From contig NBAY01000003.1 in NCBI GenBank assembly GCA_002794775.1, positions 558,001 through 622,000 on the forward strand: a stretch of 64,000 nucleotides of DNA, in the 5' to 3' direction. Below are positions 29,494 through 40,366 of the stretch, piece after piece; within the stretch, counting starts at the first letter, position 1; each line of letters begins with the position of its first letter. A model generated the notes under the pieces. That model saw only the letters and a list, made by a program, of their open reading frames with translations. It was not told where the DNA came from and did not search any database. This stretch comes from Porodaedalea pini (taxonomy: Eukaryota > Basidiomycota > Agaricomycetes > Hymenochaetales > Hymenochaetaceae). Both the position numbers and the translations under genes were made by a program.

Positions 29494-31371
29494 TTAATAG
29501 AAGTCGGAATGCAGCTCAACGAGATCATTTGCATCATTGCCGCCGCAGATAATGCCAGACGTCCGCGCCAAATCTGTGTATGCCTTTACCTCCGCCCTGC
29601 TCATCCTAACGCCGGACCCTGATTCTTGAAGCGGCTTGTACAGCTGAGGCACCCTGATGCGTTTTATTCCTTGGGTACGAAGCTTCCGCATAACGCTAAT
29701 CAGTTGAATGAAGCGAGCGCCGCCACGGACTTGTGTGTGCCGTGGCACAGCAGACTGTACAGAGTCTTTTCCGACTAGAAGATTGGCACCTGAAGACAAT
29801 GCAGCGTTCACTTTCTGTCGACGAGAGGCCTTGACAGCAGCCTTGACAGTGGCAAAAGGTCTGTCACGACAAAGTGTGCTGAGACTGCCCGAACCGTAGT
29901 CCTGAGGATTGCGCAGAGATACCCAACCCTGACGGTTCTCCCAAAAGATGTCCGAGAAAAAGACGACGCTTGCATTTTGCGCAAGCTCAAGATAGTCTTT
30001 GAGTTCACTGACGCCAACGTCTTGATAGATGGTAGGCTTCGTCTTTCGAAGTAATCCTTCAAGAGTATCGCAAGACGTACTCATATGGCCATTCGCCCGT
30101 TCCTCCAGGAGAACCTCAATTAGGACAGTGAAGGTCTCTTTGCCTGCAGCTGAAGGGATAGCGCCAACCGTTCCCGCGAATACGAACGTTGATTCCTTAC
30201 CTTGACTCGGCCTAGATGAATCCCGCGATGCCAGTGGAGCTGAAGGATCGTATGGAGCACCGTGAGACGGAATGTCGTCAATCTCCATAATGGAATCGGA
30301 GCTTCCTACGTAGCCAATATATGAAGATAAACCAGGAGTGGCCCGCGTGGATAAATTATCCGAGAGAGACGGCAAACTAGTAGCAGTATGCGCGATAGTC
30401 TTTGCTATTGTTGCCGTAGCTGGTTGAGGTGGTTCATCTTGAGTGATATCATCCATATTGGTGGCCAAGACCGAGCACGAGGACTGCTGAATGTTCTTGG
30501 GATCTAAGTGACTGCCATCAGCATCACCAGAAGGAAGGCCTGCCTCATTCGATGTATCCATCAGGACTGGACGTCTCTCGGATGCATATGTGGGGTGCCT
30601 AGCAAGTACTGCAGATAAAGGTGTCGGTAATACTGCTTTCGAAGGCTTGGAAGGAATGGTCGAATGGGCTATTAAATGCTGTGGGACAGAAATGGATGCT
30701 TGGGGTTTAGGTTCTTGATCAACACGATCTGGAACAGAACCTGTCGATGCACGTCTACCGTTCGAGACGGCATCCTCGAAGTTAAGGGCTGAGCCTTCAC
30801 ATTGAAGCACTGTTTTCCATGCAAGTACTCCAGTCGCGAGATGCTTCAAGCCATTATGAGCACTCCTTCCAGAAGGAAAGATAACGAAGACGTCATGCCC
30901 TTTCATTCGAAGGACAGAAACAGCATAGGTAAAATCGCGGTCCCCTGTAATCAGCACGATGGAGGCAGGATCTTTGCATTCTAGTGCAAAGACCACGAGA
31001 TCAACTACCTCGACGCGTGAGCTCCATGCGAGCTTCAGCTTGATCAAACGAGCTTACCAAGAAGAATTCTATCTGCTACTTCTTTCCGAGAAGCGTGGGG
31101 ACAGTGCACAAGAGTCACTCCCGAAGCCTGCAATTCTGTCTGCTGGACGGTCTTGGAAGATGACTCCAGATGAACATCCACATAGGCTTTGAATGTCGAT
31201 ATCTCATCTCCAAGTGCCGCTGCAGCTCGCCGAACGTTGCCGGCCACGGTATAGCCAGACATACGAGCAGGTGTGCAACAATTTTCTGAAATGAACGTTT
31301 CACAACCATGACAAATGTTATTTTAGGCACGAGAATTCACCATAATCCCAGAAGATGCCAATGCGCTTCAT
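29494..31371 (-). CDS. NYN-domain protein A with C-terminal OST-HTH-like repeats
   Basis: Exons 31341-31371, 31058-31285 and 29494-31004 total 1770 nt (589 residues). The N-terminus is an NYN (PIN-like) ribonuclease fold: FWDYENC (first Asp), a KEVADRIL Asp and ITGDRDFTYA, so the acidic metal-binding set looks intact. A long Ser/Pro-rich low-complexity linker follows. The C-terminus has two winged-helix-like repeats (FTVLIEVLLEERANGH...; FIQLISVMRKLRTQG...) resembling OST-HTH/LOTUS domains. The layout recalls MARF1/limkain-b1, which targets RNA. It is the most diverged of three neighbouring paralogues, and is divergent from paralogue B. Function in fungi unknown. Confidence 0.8.
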
Positions 31372-32057
31372 TATGGGCTATAACTGGTCGGTCCCTAGGG
31401 TTAGGAGCAAGAGTCTTGTCGGCCTAATTTACAGCAATGTGCACCTGCGGAGGCTAAGATTCCTCACAATGAGGAAGAATATCTGCTGATCACTTGCCGG
31501 AAAAACCGTACAGGACAAGGATATACGTATTACTTGGAGGCTGGGTGGTAGCCGGAGGCAGGCAGTCACCAAAGATAGCGACAAAGATGAAGCACCGCAA
31601 GTCAGTGTGATTCAGCAAACATGAAGGTACCCTGCACTTACGATAACTTCTCCTTTTAAGAGAGATACATACGGCGAGGTCTTTGGGGAGAGAGAGCTTG
31701 AATGAAGAAGCTGCCAGTAGACGTTGGGCTCAAGATGGTACATTGGTAGTTAGCCGAGAGTGTGCGTCCAACAGCCAAATACAAATAAACATGATCTACC
31801 TTCGATCTTTGATGGATACTATATAAGGGAAAAATGACGGAACCAGTTTGAACCCGAAGGTCCATCATGATCACTACACGCCTGAGCCGTCAGGACGCAA
31901 TTAATACCCGTGTGCTGCACGTTCAAATGCTCAGGTGCTTTCAAGCGACTGCTGCCTCAGCTGTTCATCGCTGCAGCCACCCTTGTACCCGAAGCTGCTG
32001 AGCGAATGTGTTCTGTACCTCCTGCGCTCTACCCTGACATACTTGCGAAACTCAGTG
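31372..32057. promoter_or_regulatory. Divergent intergenic region of NYN genes A and B
   Basis: 0.69 kb between the divergent starts of two NYN paralogues. The longest frames are short and unconvincing. It must contain both promoters. A TATA-like TATATAA occurs in this interval (near 31821). Confidence 0.4.
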
Positions 32058-34254
32058 ATGACAACATCTTCGAATCAAGTTGCTGTCTTCTGGGACTTCG
32101 GTGAGTCATAACAAACCCAACAACTGACTTGAATGTCAATGTCGCATTAGAGAATTGTCGTCCGTCTTGCAATACCTCGGGAAGCAAAGTCATTGACAAG
32201 ATACGGTGTCTCGTTCAAGGCTTCGGAAGCATCACTACCTTTAGAGCTTACATCGACTTGTCGTTAGAGTGTGTGAATCCAAGATCAATCAGTTTACACT
32301 CCGACCTCCAGTCATCTGGGCTCACTCTCGTTCATTGTCCTCACAATGGGAAAAAGGACGTCGCGGATAAAATGATGATAGGTATGCCATTTGCTTGATC
32401 GAAATACACTTGTTAAGACCGTCTGCAGTGGACATGCTTGCTTCTGCAATCGACAGGCCGCCTCCCGCGAGCATTGTTATTATTACAGGGGATCGCGACT
32501 TCGCTTACGCAGCTGCAGTGCTCAAGTTACGAGGATATCGCATTATTGTCATCGCTCCTCCACACATTGCCCACTCAAGTCTGAAAGTGCAGGCGGACCA
32601 GCTGTATGATTGGCAGAAAGATGTACTTGGTGGAACTGATCCAGAAATCATCCCCACCATCCCCGCGCCTCTTAAACCCATCGCCTTAGCTAGCCTAGCG
32701 TCTCAGTCGAATGAAGTGCTACCTCCGACACACGTTACTCCCCCTTCCTCCCAGCCTAAAGGATCTCCGGTTGCCACTCCTCCAATAAACTCGTCGGGAC
32801 GATATGATCTCATTCCTGCATCGCTGAATGAGCCTGCGACTCAAGTACTTTCCGACTACCGTCTGAATTCCAGTCCGCTACCACCACCATCTTCTGACCA
32901 GAAACCTGTTTTTCTTGGAGCTGATCGCGGCGAATCAGAGCTTCAACCAGTAACTGAGGGTCCAGTAGACTCACTGGCACCTCCGATCTCGATATCTCCC
33001 GGAAAGTTGACACTTGTGGACGAGCTGTCTGCTTCCCCGAGACTGGATATGGAGGTAGCCCGGTCTAGAGAAACATTCAAACAACCCCAAGTCAGAATAG
33101 CTACAGAACCTCATCACGTTTCTTCGCCCCGTATCAAATCATCGGGAACACCGACAACTTTCATCGACTCCGAAACTTCATCGTTGTTATCAGGGACGGA
33201 CATTGATGGTCTAATACTGAGCATAGGGGAATCGCTCCCATCCGAGCCGGACTACTCATCGTATGACCTATTGTCGCCAAGTAGCAGTGATTCCGACCGT
33301 GAGATTCCGCCGAGCATTTTGGATTCGCCCTATGTCCAAGTCGAACTAGATTCAGACGAATATGGTGGTTCTGCGGCGAGCAACATATCATCTACTTTAG
33401 GGCCGAGCGGCAATGGGGCAGAAGTATCTATCGAGCAGGAAGATGCACCTCCATGCTTATTAGCAAACGTTGACCGACATCATTCTTGTCCAGCAGCCTT
33501 GCCGAAGTATTCATGTCCATCAATAGCGGCTTCTCAGGAATCAAGCCCTGCTATTGCGCATGCACCCGAAATCGAGAGCACTGCTTCCGAGTCACCCGAG
33601 GCTTCATCCACAGATACCTTTGCTTCTACACATAGCCCACCGTCTCCAACTCCAATCTCGAGACAACGATTCGACACACTCATCACATTCTTTATCGAGC
33701 GAAGGGCCTCAAAAAAAGCCACGCGAATTTACTCATCAGAAGTCGCCTCAGAGATCCTGAAGCGCGATTCCCAAGTTTACAAGAAAGCAGGTGTCACAAG
33801 GCTGAAGCCCTTCATCGAGGAGGCAAGGAAAGCTGGTGTCATCATCAGTCCCGGCATGGACAACGAGGGGAACACGTGGGTGGAGATAAATCCTACATTG
33901 TATCCCATGGATGATGCTTCACAAGCTACGGAGAACCCCGTTTCCTCGACTTCATCCTCGAAAGAATTTAAAACTTCCTTCAGCTCCATCCCTGAAGTTG
34001 TTGTCAAGGCAATATTTAATCCTCTCATTAACCGCCTCCGCATAGAAACCCCATCGTACCGTTTATTTTATTCGGCACTTGGCATGTTTCTCAGAGAGCA
34101 GCACCCTGGCTTGTACAAACAAGCTGCCGTCTCGGGCCTCTCCGCTTACCTTCGAAAAGCTGAGAAACATGGCATCGTCCGCCTTGGATGTACGACCTCA
34201 CAAGGGAGTGAGTGGGTTGAGCTCATGCCGGCTCATCGCAGTTCAACTCTTTGA
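32058..34254 (+). CDS. NYN-domain protein B with C-terminal OST-HTH-like repeats
   Basis: Exons 32058-32100, 32151-32381 and 32429-34254 total 2100 nt (699 residues). It reads MTTSSNQVAVFWDFENCRPS, then KKDVADKMMI and VIITGDRDFAYAA, the NYN active-site elements. A 300-residue Ser/Pro/Glu-rich disordered middle follows. Two C-terminal winged-helix-like repeats are seen: RFDTLITFFIERRAS through WVEINPTLYP, and NRLRIETPSYRLFYSAL through SEWVELMPAHR. Intron positions match paralogues A and C exactly (within the Glu codon of FWD[F/Y]EN, and before VDML), so these are gene duplicates. It converges with paralogue C. Confidence 0.85.
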
Positions 34255-34666
34255 AGGGTGGAGCTACAGTTATGCCGTTAGATATGTCGAAGGGAAGGAC
34301 AGAGTTGTGTAATGATACGTCGTCAGTGTATTTTATCTTTTTCACTCTTGTAGCTGGATTACATATTTCATGCTGTACTTATACACCAGAGAATTGTATT
34401 CACTGTTGGCTGTCTGCCTAACGCGCAGCAGTATGCCCGTCTAGAAGAAATCGTACAGTCGAAAGTAGGCACACGAACAATATGATCATTAAGAGGAATA
34501 AGATTACAGCGATTCGTCTGTGGTTGCTGCGAAAACGGCATTTACATGTATGTGCAGTTGCAAAGATACAAACTCAGTCAAGGAACGTTACAGTAAGTAC
34601 AAGTCGGCAAGAACATAGTATTACAGGAATGTTTTACTCCTACAATTTCATTACGATTGCGACGCT
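34255..34666. other. Convergent 3' intergenic region of NYN genes B and C
   Basis: 0.41 kb, AT-rich, with 3' UTR-like sequence from both sides. No gene seen. Confidence 0.4.
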
Positions 34667-36881
34667 TCACCCATTGCGATAAGCCAGCGTGAGTTCCGCC
34701 CACTGACGACCAGGTGTGTCAATACCTCCTGTACGCACAATGCCCTGCGTCTCAGCCCGCTGGAGGTACTGAGAAAGACCTGTAACGTTGGCACGTTCGT
34801 ACAGATTCGGATGCTCCGCTCTGAAAAACATGCCAAGCATAGAATATAGCAAGCGGTGGGATGGGGTTTCCATGCGAAGGCGATTAATGAGAGGCTTGAA
34901 TATCGGCGCCGGTGTCTTGAGAGGGGCCGGGCTATGCTGCACGGGTGCCGCAGATGGTGAAACCGCCGGAGCAGTTGGCGCCGCATTCCGTGTGGCATTC
35001 GGATAGAGAGCAACGTTTATCTCGATCCAACAATCTCCCTCGTTGTCCAAGCCAGGAGTGACGATGACGTTGGCCTTCCTCGCCTCTTCGATGTATTGCT
35101 TCATTCTGAGCACACCGGCATTCTCGTATACCTTCGGATCTCGCTTCCGCATCTCCGAGGCGACAGTTGCCGAGCGAATTCGCATCGTGCCATTCAGAGC
35201 GCGTTGTTCGACGAAAACGTCTATGAGCGTTCGAAATCGAAACATCGCGGCAAAAGCAGGAGTCTTCCGTGAGTCTTGTGATCCAAAAGACAAACTCGTT
35301 GACGGCATCGTGTTTGTGGATGAAATTTCCGACGAGATACTGCTCGGAGAGCCGGTTGATGATTCGCAATTAGTCTCGTGTTGACTCTCCGCCGAAAATA
35401 TTTGTTCTGAACCAGCCTCAGTCGAAAATTCTGCAAGGTGCGAATGAGGAAGTTGCTCGCTCGTTAGAAAACTTAGATCCACACCTGACTGCTCGGCGGC
35501 GATCTTTACAGACTCTGCCAACGCATTGGGCCTAACTTCAGAAGATCTGGCGCATATCGTACAGATGCAGCGGTCCTCTGCATCCTCATCCGAGTTCACT
35601 TCGAGTGCATCTAGGGAGCTCAAAGAGCCGGGTTTAGGATGGCCGGAACACTCCGACGGGGGATCAAGCCTTGGTGACCGTCCGGTTCTTGTGAGGGGCG
35701 GTGCCTCAGGAAATGATCCAAAGCTAAAAGCCGGTACACTTGAGAATGATGTAGATAATGGCTGGGAAGAAAATGGGAAAGGCGACGTCGTTCCTTTCGA
35801 TAGATGATCGACATCAGCTGAAGCATTTAATGCAGTATCTACGGCTGCCCCGACTCCGTGCTGTCCCGTGAGCCCCTCTAGGGGCTGCAATTCCCGCGAG
35901 CCCGCATTTGCGGATGTAGACGATGCATCCATGTGCTTCGACAGCTTCGTAGATTTCGAGAACGTTTGCCAGTCCTGTCCATCCTCAGTTATTGATTGAG
36001 ATAGCGGTTCGTCACGGTCAGGTTGAAAGGAGACAACCCTTCGGTCAGAAAGGAATGATGATGGTTTGCGAGTACTGTGCCAGTATCCGGTAATGGCAGA
36101 GGCCATAGACTCATTCGGTGGTACAGGAGAGCTATCAATTGGCTTCGGCAAGTTCGCTGAGAGGGAAGCCGTCGAGCCGCCTTTAGGATTCAAGAGTGTG
36201 GGTTTAGCGTCCCTACTAGGCGTCGCTTCCCTTGACAGGGGTATCGGACGAACGAAGTCGGAGAAATTGGAGGTGACTTCAGGATTGCTCACGCCAATTA
36301 TGTCCTCCTGCCAGTCAAACAGACTGTCCGCCTGCATTTTCAGGCTTGCATGGCCAATGTACGGAGGAGCAATGACAATGATCTGATATCCTCGCAACTT
36401 GAGTGTTGCAGCTGCATAAGCAAAGTCTCGATCCCCCGTGATAATAACGATGGTTGCGGGAGGAGGTTTGTCGAGAGCGAATGCAAGCATGTCCACTGCA
36501 GCGAGAATTAGAAGTCAAATCGAGCGTCGAGGTTATAACATACCTATCATCATTTTATCGGCAACATCCTTTTTCCCATTGTGAGGACAATGAACTAGAG
36601 TGACTCCCGATGACTGGAGGTCCGAATGAAGAACAACGGATCGCGGATTTGCACATTCTAGCGATATGTCAACATAGGCCTTGAAAATTGTAACGATCGC
36701 GGAGCCTTGAACGAGTCGTCGAATGTTGTCTACGACTTTGTTTCCTGAAAGATTAGAAGGCGGGCGGCAGTTCTCTGTTGACGAATAAAGAGCGTTAAAC
36801 CCCAAAGCGTCAGTGCAAACAGCGAGACATGATACCATAGTCCCAGAATATGGCGATTTGGGATGAAACTGTTGCTGGCAT
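34667..36881 (-). CDS. NYN-domain protein C with C-terminal OST-HTH-like repeats
   Basis: Exons 36836-36881, 36544-36774 and 34667-36495 total 2106 nt (701 residues). It begins MPATVSSQIAIFWDYENC and shares long identical runs with paralogue B in the NYN domain (SSGVTLVHCPHNGKKDVADK; VIITGDRDFAYAA). The middle is low-complexity and diverged. The C-terminus has the same two winged-helix-like repeats (RFRTLIDVFVEQRALNGTM; INRLRMETPSHRLLYSMLGM). Exon 2 is 231 nt in both B and C. B and C form an inverted pair and are closer to each other than to A. Confidence 0.85.
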
Positions 36882-37227
36882 ACTTGAGCCCGCAAGGAAA
36901 GTCGAAATATAATTAGGTGAGCCAGAGGTACAAACTCATCAAGTAGCTCCGGATCTTGAAAGAGTGCAGGAGAGTAGAGCTAGCGATGTCGAACAACGAT
37001 AGACTCGCACAACCAAGCGACAGGGGTGACAATAGGTTGCAAGTATGCATGTGCAGCCCACGAGTACTTATAGTCCTGCCGGCACCGGCGTGTCGAGTCA
37101 ATATGAATGAAGGTGGACTCGGTTGTTGTTATAAACCGAATTCTTTCCTTTTACAGAACGATCATAGTCACGTGTCCGTGCTTGCAGCTCAGACTCGGCC
37201 TTCTCTCAACTTTACTAAGTTCTCATC
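36882..37227. promoter_or_regulatory. Divergent promoter of NYN gene C and MAP1
   Basis: 0.35 kb between two divergent starts. Short frames on both strands are not convincing. Confidence 0.4.
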
Positions 37228-39180
37228 ATGAACTCAACAGAAGCAGCTCCTGTTTCTTGTCAAAGCGCAGACTGTCTCAATGGAAATCCACCATCACGCT
37301 TAGAATGTCCAACATGCAACAAGTGAGTGCTCATCGCTGTCTCGATCAGCATCAGTCTCAGAAAACTTTCAAGTGCTTATCCAGCCTCCTGTGACCTAGA
37401 CTCGGTATCAAGGGTTCCTTTTTCTGTACTCAACAATGCTTCAAAGCAGGATGTGCGTGACCCCTTATGGTTTACGGGACAATTGCTAATATGTGGTGAG
37501 TCCAGGGGTAAGCATATAACAGCACAGCATCACATTGGACCGTAAGTAATGATGGAGCTAAGAAACAACACAAAATCATCCATGACATCGTAAACCTTTC
37601 AATAACGAAACCTGGTTGGTATACTTGGCCATCTTCCCTGTATATTGATCGACTAATTCGCTACTTCCAGATAACGGAAATCCTTTTGGCCAATTCAAAT
37701 TCTCTGGTTCACTTCGGCCAGTGTACCCCTTGTCCGCGAAGCGCACTGTTCCGAGTCACATCCCTAGACCAGACTATGCTGACGATGGTAGGGTTAAATC
37801 TTTCTTTCACTCTGTTCAAGGCCTGTAAGCATGTTGATTTTTCTTATCACCCTGAAATCTTAAAGTGCAAGGCGAATCAAAATCTGAAAGGCTAGCTCTG
37901 GGAAATCCTCCGCGCATATTGAATCCGGAAGAGCAGGAGAAGATGCGAACTGCATGTAGGGCGAGTACCCTTACTTTCAGCATCTCGAGCGAGTGCCTAA
38001 TTTCTGCTGGATTGTTGCGTCTAGCTCGGCCGAGAAGTACTGGACATAGCCGCCGCCGCGATTAAGCCCGGTATAACCACCGACGAGATAGATGAGATAG
38101 TTCACCAAGCTACGATTGAACGGAATGCATATCCCTCACCCTTGAACTATCGGCGCTTCCCGAAATCTGTCTGCACGTATGTTACCATCTTTCGACGGAT
38201 ATACCGACTTAAACCCAACCTTGCATCACGATTGGTCTAGATCTATCAACGAAGCAATCTGTCATGGAATTCCAGACCGCCGGCCTCTTTTGAATGGAGA
38301 CATTATTAACATCGGTTAGGCTCAACTTTTATCTCATTCGTTCAGGAAGGCTTAAAACATATCACCTCAGACGTCACCGTCTACTATGATGGTATGTACC
38401 TGCCTATGGTGCCAGTCGGAAGCATAATGAAGATCTTGATTTTGAATTTTAGGGTATCACGGAGATTTGAACGAGACTTACCCCGTCGGTGACATCGACG
38501 AAGAGTCCAAAAAGCTCATCCGAACAACTCGCGAGTGCCTAGACGAGGCCATAAAAATCTGCAAACCTGGCGCCTTGTTCCGGGACATTGGCAAAGTTAT
38601 GTGCGTTGGACTCAGCACTCAGCTCTTATCACCTCTCATCGCTGACTGGTTTGGGCCCTAACTCTCAGTGAGCCAATCGCCAAACGCAACGGATGTTCGG
38701 TAGTGCGCCAGTACACCGGGCACGGTATCAACGAACTTTTCCATTGCAATCCGAACATACCGCACTATGCCAAGAATAAGGCCGTTGGGACAATGAAACC
38801 CGGAATGGTGAATCAAGCCTATCAATGATGCTGAATTCCTGATACTGACATGCTCTGGAAGTCATTTACTATTGAGCCGGTAAGCTGCTGTCTCTCATTT
38901 CCGCCCACTCCACCAGCTGACTGAGTTTAATTGGGCTTTATCGCTCCTTCTCCCAGATGATCAATCTCGGTAGCTGGGATGGGATCCATTGGCCAGATGA
39001 CTGGACGTGCACGACGGCGGATGGGAAAAGGAGCGCTCAGTTCGAGGAAACCTTACTGTCAGTATTTCCTTTTTCACTCGAGAAGCGCCTTAGCAGATCA
39101 CTGATGACGGGGCGATGACTCACAGGATAACGGATACGGGCGTCGAAGTCCTCACCGCGGGCACGAAGCGAGAGCTCTAA
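37228..39180 (+). CDS. MAP1: Methionine aminopeptidase 1
   Basis: It removes initiator Met from nascent proteins at the ribosome. The N-terminal zinc-finger part is [20 protein letters not shown] then [12 protein letters not shown] short exon starting at 37528 ([20 protein letters not shown]) restores the frame. [18 protein letters not shown] follows. The catalytic domain retains all metal ligands: ICHGIPD region, [18 protein letters not shown] (two Asp), GHGINELFH (His), SFTIEP (Glu) and QFEETLL (Glu). About ten exons were joined by frame; small ones such as SFTIEP are unambiguous. The start at 37228 is the first ATG. Standard length (about 380-390 residues). Divergent from NYN gene C. Confidence 0.92.
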
Positions 39181-39588
39181 TGACTTCTTTTGCCTCATGC
39201 CTTGTGTAGTCAGTGAGATGCACAGCACGGAAGCTGTTAGGGTGTATTATCACGTTTCCTGTAGTGTAAATACAAAGTTCAGGGCTTAGCCTTTCTTTCC
39301 GGAATGTAAGGACGATGTGTGCGATGACGCGTTTTTGGAATACCCAGTAAACACGAATGGATCTAAGCTAGGGGGCCTACAGATGGTTATCACGGAGCTT
39401 CGGTAACTTTATGGCTTATCTTTCGATGGATTAGCTGCACACAAAAATTCCTCTGCCCTTGTCTTTGAATCACGATAAAAGAGCTGGTCGACAATGACAG
39501 AGCCAGCATCCTCATCCAGTGTCTCAGTTTCCCCACTCGCACCAACTTTCTGCCGCTCTCTGCTCTCATCGACGAAACTCTTGCCATA

Positions 39589-40146
39589 ATGTCCTCCGAA
39601 CCATACTTGGCGGTCGAGAAATGCGGCTCTCTGAGAGGCGACCCGATTTATATTATCACCAAGCATACGCCGTAAGTATTTTGAACTGCTGACAGTCATA
39701 AGAATAGGCATTGACGCTATGTCTGTCAGAGCAAAGGGAAACTATCCAGCCAAAGCCGTAAGGGCCCTGTTTCCCCTCAATCTCTGCGTAGCCGAGTTTA
39801 ATAAAGCTAATGCACCTACTGCTGGACCAGGTTTCCATCCGCTGTATGGATCTTGGGAAAGAGGCGTTAGGCAACTACAAGGCTGAAGAGGGGGGCTGCT
39901 CGCAGACGCAGGTACATTCCAACGCGTGCTCGAGATAAGCGTTTAGGATGACAGGCACTGACGCTAATCTTCTCAGTTCATTAATGGCGTCACTGATTTA
40001 CGGTACAGTCCATTCACACTGTCGACACAGAAAGTGAAAATGACACGTTCTACCTGTTCAGCTGCGCGAATTGCGGAACGGAATTTAGCAAGTATATGAT
40101 TCGCAGAGAGCCATATATCACAGTGCGTGGCCTGCCAGAGCCTTAA
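39589..40146 (+). CDS. Small spliced gene with a CxxC motif, unknown function
   Basis: Four exons fit in frame: 39589-39671, 39730-39756, 39791-39910 and 40007-40146, predicting about 122 residues. The start reads MSSEPYLAVEKCGSLRGDP. The core is SLIKLMHLLLDQVSIRCMDL then EALGNYKAEEGGCSQTQ. The end is TFYLFSCANCGTEFSKYMI with a CANC zinc-ribbon-like pair. Donors are GTAAGT, GTAAGG and GTACAT; acceptors CAG, TAG and CAG. The second intron is only about 34 nt, unusually short. Long antisense frames overlap it, so the strand is not certain, but the splice signals favour plus. I do not recognise the family. Confidence 0.45.
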
Positions 40147-40366
40147 AATTGCCACGCACCATCTTTGGATACTTCTGGACAGACTCGGACTCGGACAGCG
40201 TACTGTGATCGACGTCTCATTTTTCTCGTACCAGCTACCTAGAATTCATGTTGTACTGTTTTGCGCCGCTAAGAGATAATTCCGACAAATAAATGTACTA
40301 GAATGACAATGCTAACTTTTTAATGCAACACGATCATACGTAAAAGAACAATGAACGATTGGTGAT

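Noticed and set aside
39409..39711. Minus-strand 100-codon frame with protein-like sequence
   Set aside because: It overlaps the plus-strand spliced model. Extending it upstream runs into an in-frame TAG, and its splice sites are poorer than those of the plus strand.
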